Assembly: GCA_023079485.1 (NCBI GenBank)
Contig: CM041090.1
Coordinates: 10,476,519 to 10,540,518 of the forward strand
From: Archilochus colubris
Lineage: Eukaryota > Chordata > Aves > Apodiformes > Trochilidae
Length of the DNA: 64,000 bases
Direction of reading: 5' to 3'
This document shows positions 58,985-64,000 of this stretch, piece by piece. A program made the translations under genes and the position numbers. The notes beneath the pieces were generated by a model that was not told the origin of the DNA, ran no database searches, and was given only the letters and a program-made list of their open reading frames with translations. Numbering within the stretch: position 1 is the stretch's first letter; every line of letters begins with the position of its first letter.

Positions 58985-60337
58985 GAGAATGTCAGTGTAG
59001 TGGAGGGTAGGAAGATGCTGAAGCAGGACCTGGATAGGCTGGGTCAATGGGTCAAGGAGAATGGTATGAAGTTCAACAGGACCAAGTGCAGGGTCCTACA
59101 CCCTGGCCACAATAACCCCATGCAGTGCTACAGGACAGGGGAAGAGGTGAGGTGCTGGTGAGGCCATAGCTTGAGTCCTGTGTCCAATTCTGGGCCACTC
59201 AGTTTAGGAAGGATATCGAGGTCCTGGAGCGGGTCCAAAGGAGGGCAACTGGGCTGGTGAAGGGACTCGAGCACAGATCCTATGAGGAGAGGCTGAGGGA
59301 GCTGGGGGTGTTCAGGCTGGAGAAGAGGAGGCTCAGGGGAGACCTCATCACTCTCTACAACTCCCTGAAAGGAGGTTGGAGCCAGGGGGGGGTTGGGCTC
59401 TTTTCCCAGGCAACTCTCAGCAAGACAAGAGGGCAGGGTCTCAAGTTGTGCCAGGGGAGGTTTAGGTTGGAGATTAGAAAGAATTTCTTTACAGAGAGGG
59501 TGATCAGACATTGGAATGGGCTGCCCAGGGAAGTAGTGGATTCTCCATTCCTGGAGATATTTCAAGAGACTGGATGTGGCACTCAGTGCCATGGGCTGGG
59601 AACTGCAGCGGGAGTGGATCAAGGGTTGGACTTGATGATCTCTGAGGTCCCTTCCAACCCAGCCAATTCTATGATTCTAAGATTGGCTGGAGAACAGCCT
59701 GGCAGGGAGGGACCTGGGAGTACTGGTTGACAGCTGGTTGGGCATAAGTCCCCAGTGTGCCCAGGCAGTCTGGAAGGCCAGTGGCATCCTGGCTTGTATC
59801 AGGAATAGTGTGGCCATCAGGTCTAGGGATGTAATTTGCCCCCTGTACCAGCACTGGTGAGGTCTCATCTCAAGTTCTGTGTACAGTTCTGGGCCCCTCA
59901 CTTCAGGAGAGATTGAGGTGCTGGAGCAGGTCCAGAGAACAGCAATGAGGCTGTGAAGGGACTACAGGGAAAGTTTTATAAAGAGAGGCTAAAGGAGCTG
60001 AGGTTGTTTAGCCTGGAGGGGAGGGGACCTCATCACTGTACACACAGGTAGTAGAAGGGAGGTTGTGGTCAGGCAGGGATTGGGCTCTTCTCCCAGGCAA
60101 GGAGTGAAGCCTGAAGCTGCCCCAGGGGAGGCTCAGGTTGGATATCAGGAAGCACACAGGGAGGGTGATCAGACATTGGAATGGACTGCCCAGGGAAGTG
60201 ATGGAGGCACTGTCCCTGGAGGTGTTTGAGGAAGGGCTGGATGTGACACTTATAACCATGACCTAGTCACTAAGGTGGTGTTAGGTCACAGGCTGGTCTT
60301 GATCTCAGAGATCTCTTCCAGCCTCAATGATTCTGTG
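58985..60337 (+). mobile_element. Older CR1 LINE, split by a younger CR1
   Basis: The left part (to 59146) reads GAAGTTCAACAGGACCAAGT ... ACAGGACAGGGGAAGAG. The right part resumes at 59684 with TGGCTGGAGAACAGCCTGGC and continues through CR1 landmarks to a CAATGATTCTGTGTGTG tail. Joining the two parts gives the normal CR1 order; the copy near 62.3 kb has the uninterrupted equivalent (GGGGAAGAGTGGTTGGAAAG). The old copy was therefore present before the young one landed in it. The left limit is approximate. Confidence 0.85.
59147..59683 (+). mobile_element. Young CR1 LINE nested in an older CR1
   Basis: A CR1 of the same young subfamily as at 2.5, 22 and 51 kb, 5'-truncated at GTGAGGTGCTGGTGAGGCCA and ending in ATTCTATGATTCTAAGAT. 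It contains the full GAGCCAGGGGGGGGTTGGGC and GGGCTGCCCAGGGAAGTAGT blocks. A small deletion near GGAGATATTTCAAGAGACTG shifts the frame relative to sisters. It sits inside the older CR1 in the same orientation. Confidence 0.92.
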
Positions 60338-61680
60338 TGTGCTTCTGTTACAGAGCAGTGACAGTGCTGTAGCCATCCCTGAGCCATCTCTGAGGCCCAG
60401 TTGAAGTTTTTGAGAATATTTCTTCATAAAATGGCTGTTCTGTGTCAGACTGTAGAGATCAACCCCTTCTGCAGAGTTTTCTTTCCAGTTTCTGTTGACC
60501 ACTACAGGTGTATAACAAAATAGTTCTTGGGTAGTCCAGGGTTGCTCTTGGGTTTTTTCCTATAGTATTGATGTTTTGTGTTTTTTTTTTGTGGCACATA
60601 ATAAGTAGCAATTGTAATGTGGAAGTCCGAAATGCTTTGTTTAGCTATCCTTAGGTTAAATTAATTTTTCTTTGAAGTAATAGAAAAGCTTTGTCTCTCC
60701 ATCTCGGATTAAATTGTCGGGAGGAGTTAGATTTTATTTTCTGATGTGCTAGAGTATCTTCTCTGCCATATAAAATCTATATTCTGTACTATGTCTGCAA
60801 ATAAAAAGATGATCACCCTTTTTTTTTCTGTTTAACTCGTCTTGTGTGACCAACTCCCAATGGAGTTTATTAAAACATGAGATTATTAAAAGAAAAAAAA
60901 AGAGAAATGGGTACTCAAGTGATGCAGGCAGGCAGATAATTGTAATTTAAAATATTTGTGAGAGGCAAAAAAAAAAAAAAAAGCAGGAGGCCAGCATCAA
61001 AGGAGCTTGGGCATCAGAGCTCTCTGTTCAACAGTAAATGAGAGCTACATAAACAAGAGAGACCTGAACAATCCTCACTTCCCATTCAGTAGGAGCCACA
61101 AAAGAATGTGAAGTCAGCTGGGAGTTATGTAGTTGTCTTAATGTGTGATCCATAAGGCTGAGTCCTAAACATGTGGAGCCAATCTTGCATGCTTTTAACA
61201 AGAGAATTAGCTTTTAAATCTGCATCTGTTGTGTGCTGAAGCACAGGATGTGTGAGTTTACTTGCCAGGCTTTAGATTTCTAGCTGGGATTTTGCTTGGA
61301 TTGGAAAATGAAGGTCTTATTAAAAACCAGCTGGCTTGGCAAGAGCAGACGTGAAAAGTATTGAGTTGGAACACTCTTATCTACACTACTGAATGCTCCT
61401 GATAAGAGAGCTTCAGGTCAACTGATTCTGACCAGTACATAACGTTGTGAAATGCATTATGAGCCCTTTTGCCTTAAGTAATAATGGTGTTTTAATGGTG
61501 CCTTGCCTCCATCAGTGCAAGGCTATGCTGGCTGAAGCCAGTTCTTTACAAGACTGACTTCTGTGCCTCTGGGTAAGCCTTTGTGAAATGTACCTTTGAC
61601 AGCTTAAAGCTAAGGTGGATCTCTGAGAAACTCTTTTTTCTTCTGTTCACTTTTCTTATGCTACAATAGAGCTTAAAACT
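60338..61680. other. Non-coding DNA, nothing recognised
   Basis: AT-rich sequence with A- and T-runs (about 60578-60590, 60818-60828, 60967-60982). No supported gene. Confidence 0.5.
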
Positions 61681-62536
61681 CCTGATATCCTGTCAGCCTG
61701 ACCTCGGTACCAGGGAAGATCATGGTGTGGTTAATTTTGGGTGTCCTCATATGGTAATTGCAGGATAATGCTGAGATCAGGCCCAGCTAGCATGGATTCA
61801 TGTCCTGCTTGACCAACTTTATCCTCTTTTATGACCAGGTGACCCAACAAGTGGATGAGGGAAAGGTTGTCTACTTGGACTATATAGACTACTGGACTTT
61901 GACACTGTCCCCCACAACATTCTTCGGGAGAAACTTGTGGCCCATGGAACAGACAGGTGGACTCTTTGGTGGATTAAAAGCAGACTGGCTGCCCAAGCCC
62001 ATAGGGTTGTGATAACTGAAGTTAATTCCAGCTGGCACAAGCAGTGTCCCCCAGGGCTCAGTATTGGGGTCAGTTCTGTTTAATATTTTTATCAACAGTT
62101 TGGATGGAGGGATCAAGTGCACCCTCAGCAGATTTACTGACAGCACTAACCTGAGCAGGATTGTTGCTCATCTCAGGGGTAGGAAGGCACAACAGAGAGA
62201 TGTAGACAGGTCAGATTGATGGGCTGCACTCAACAATATGAGGTTTAACAAGACCAAGTGCTGGGTCCTGCACTTTGGTCACAATAACCCAAAACAGTGC
62301 TACAGGCTTGGGGAAGAGTGGTTGGAAAGCAGCCCAGTGGAGAAGGATCTGAAGGTACTGGGGGAAGTACAGGTTGCCCAGAGAGGTGGAAGAAGCCCCA
62401 TCCCTGAAAACTTTTAAGGCCAGGCTGGACAGGGCTCTGAGCAACCTGATCTGGTGGGAGGTGTCCCTGCCCATGGCAGCAGGGTTGGAACCAGGTGATC
62501 TTAAAGGTTCCTTCCAACCCTGAAAATTCTGTGATT
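61681..62536 (+). mobile_element. CR1 LINE with degraded RT region, older subfamily
   Basis: The start reads PVSLTSVPGKIM in one frame (CCTGTCAGCCTGACCTCGGT), part of the CR1 reverse-transcriptase N-terminal region. The DQVTQQVDEGK and CCCCAGGGCTCAGTATTGGG (PQGSVLG-like) blocks follow, with the Asp-Asp catalytic region lost to substitutions. Near 62370 a large deletion joins GGTACTGGGGGAAGTAC to AGGTTGCCCAGAGAGGTGG, dropping several hundred bases of 3' ORF2. The tail is AAAATTCTGTGATTC. Frames are broken throughout. Confidence 0.9.
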
Positions 62537-63108
62537 CAATGCATTTAAATAGCCCAGGTTTCTCTGAGCTATTGAAAAGAAATACCTGGTAGTGCAGCTT
62601 CTGTTCTGGAAGGTGTTTTCATATGTACAGTATTTCTGTAAAGGAACCCAGGCTTTCTCCTGAGTTACTTATCTCAGCCAAACACTTTGCCTTCTGTTTT
62701 TTTGTGGGAAGAGAGAGATTTTTTTCTATCTGCCTGCAGAAAGGAGGGGTCCTGGGTGAGGCCCTGTCAGCTGTACAAACCATAGAGTGTGGTTCCCAGG
62801 GAAAGAGTTTAAGACCTTCTCGAGCAATGCTTCTGTAAAGCACTGCTTAAAAAGGAGCAGAAAAGAGGAATGATCCAGAAATCTTCCTCAAAGCCGTGCT
62901 GTGCAGCATAACAATCCATAGCCTGTTAAAGGCAGGCAATCCCTATTGTGTAAGTCATAAAAATCTGGCTGGAAACACCACGTTTAAGTGAAGGCTGGGA
63001 AGTGAATAGGAAATTAAATACCATTTTTGTAGCTATTTCTTAACTTAATCCTTCAATGCTTCCTGTAAAATTGTTCCAGTTTCAGTCATTGTTGTGGATA
63101 TTCAGTTC
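62537..63108. other. Non-coding spacer
   Basis: Nothing recognised between the CR1 and the direct repeat. Confidence 0.5.
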
Positions 63109-63237
63109 CCATTTGGACAACACAGGGAAATGGTCAGCCTCCATCTCTTAACCAGAAGCATCCCAGTCCTCTCTGCAGTGTACACAGAAGTGGCTGGAAA
63201 TTCCCACTCAACAGCCAGATACTGCACATGTAAATTT
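63109..63237. repeat. Direct repeat, first copy (129 bp seen)
   Basis: The sequence starting CCATTTGGACAACACAGGGA is repeated without a single mismatch at 63872-64000, 763 bp downstream. Bases to the left of the two copies differ apart from the shared CC, so the left boundary is sharp. The right boundary of the repeat is not known because the second copy reaches the window end. Confidence 0.97.
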
Positions 63238-63313
63238 GGAATAAAATTGGCAAGTGTCCCGAGTTTGTTGCTTTATGGTAGAATGCCCATTACCACTCTG
63301 ATTGCATCCATGT

Positions 63314-63808
63314 TGTCGCGATCCGACCTATTATTTTAATATTTTGTTTGAGGAAAACCAGCCACTGCTTCAGAGACGCGCAGAATTACAAAAAATAATA
63401 ATAATTCTTAGTGATTTAAACAAGTTATAGGGATTTATTTTCAGGGAACAAGAGAACAGGTAAAGAGAGGGGATCGGGTTACCAAGTCCAGGAGGGAGCT
63501 CTGGAGTTAGCTGCTGCGTCCAGGCCGATGGCTCGCTGGTTGCTGATAGATGATCTGGTGGCTTGTCCGTCGCTTGCTTGCTCGCCGATTGCTTGCCTCC
63601 CCTTGGTTCTTTTTTGTTGGGTTTTTATAATGAAAACGGGGAGAGGAAGGAGGGGGTCTTCGTTTGCATAACTTGAAGAAATTCACGGGTTTCCCGGAAC
63701 AGACTTTTCCTTATCTATTTGTTAATTTCCCCATTGTTTTAGGTAGGCGCCAGGGAGGTGGTCTGACCAGTTTTAGGTCTCAATAGGTGCTAACGAGGCA
63801 TTCTTACA
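63314..63808 (-). mobile_element. Solo LTR of an endogenous retrovirus, CpG-rich
   Basis: The 495-bp segment has TG...CA ends; in its own (minus) orientation it starts TGTAAGAATGCCTCG and ends GATCGCGACA. On the minus strand a TATA box (TTATAAAAAC, complement of 63621-63630) lies about 180 bp in, and an AATAAA signal (complement of 63434-63439) lies about 190 bp after that: a normal U3-R-U5 layout. Many CpGs survive (TCGCGATCCG, GACGCGC, CCGTCGC), so it looks young. No polypurine tract or primer-binding site flanks it, so it is probably solo. I cannot assign the ERV class, and no target-site duplication is evident. Confidence 0.72.
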
Positions 63809-63871
63809 GGATTGGTGACAGGAAAGAATTTGCTCAAGAAACATTTGAAATTTTGAAAAGGTTCACATCAA

Positions 63872-64000
63872 CCATTTGGACAACACAGGGAAATGGTCAG
63901 CCTCCATCTCTTAACCAGAAGCATCCCAGTCCTCTCTGCAGTGTACACAGAAGTGGCTGGAAATTCCCACTCAACAGCCAGATACTGCACATGTAAATTT
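63872..64000. repeat. Direct repeat, second copy, cut by window end
   Basis: This is an exact copy of 63109-63237. With the LTR between the copies, the unit would be 763 bp if this is the start of a tandem array. The sequence beyond 64000 is needed to tell a duplication of LTR plus flank from a shorter repeat. Confidence 0.97.

Noticed and set aside
1..64000. tRNA, rRNA, snRNA and microRNA genes
   Set aside because: No A/B-box cloverleaf, rRNA motif or recognisable snRNA was seen; a covariance-model search would be decisive and could not be run.

Overview
This window looks like vertebrate nuclear DNA, almost certainly from a bird. The main evidence is about eleven CR1 LINE copies. They are 5'-truncated and share CR1-style 3' ends made of short ATTCTATG/ATTCTGTG-type repeats instead of poly(A). 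Avian-type endogenous retrovirus LTRs and the lack of any primate- or rodent-type SINE agree with this. A recently active CR1 subfamily is present in six very similar copies. Assignment below bird level (for example to a CR1-rich order) would be inference, and I do not make it. No bacterial genes, operons, CRISPR arrays, tRNA or rRNA genes were recognised.

Most of the window is AT-rich, non-coding, intron-like or intergenic DNA. No complete protein-coding gene can be read. The best host coding signal is a short acidic exon candidate at 10587-10677 with good splice sites. Weaker candidates at 4523-4606 and 42206-42261 have compatible reading phases, so the region may lie inside a long-intron gene on the + strand. 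A CpG-rich block at 13270-13580, built partly of a degenerate GGTGCCGGTATC minisatellite, and a GC-rich CCAAT/hairpin block near 15.0 kb could be promoters.

Layout: 0-10 kb has a 386-nt homopyrimidine tract and two CR1 copies. 10-15.2 kb has the exon candidate, a three-armed palindrome, the CpG island, an older CR1 and the CCAAT block. 15.2-31.4 kb is mostly quiet, with three CR1 copies at 21.4-23.7 kb, two of which form an inverted pair. 31.5-32.1 kb is a solo LTR on the minus strand. 32-50 kb is quiet apart from a degraded CR1, a G-quadruplex motif and a second three-armed palindrome. 50.3-51.6 kb is the longest young CR1, with reverse-transcriptase coding. 53.1-55.9 kb is a broken class III (ERV-L-like) retrovirus joined directly to its 3' LTR. 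57.7-62.5 kb is a CR1 cluster that includes one CR1 nested inside another. 63.1-64.0 kb holds a CpG-rich solo LTR flanked by an exact direct repeat that runs off the window edge.

I found no convincing new multi-gene system. The items most worth checking are the right-edge duplication around the LTR, the two three-armed palindromes, the CpG-rich minisatellite at the possible promoter, the unidentified exon chain, and the inverted CR1 pair.
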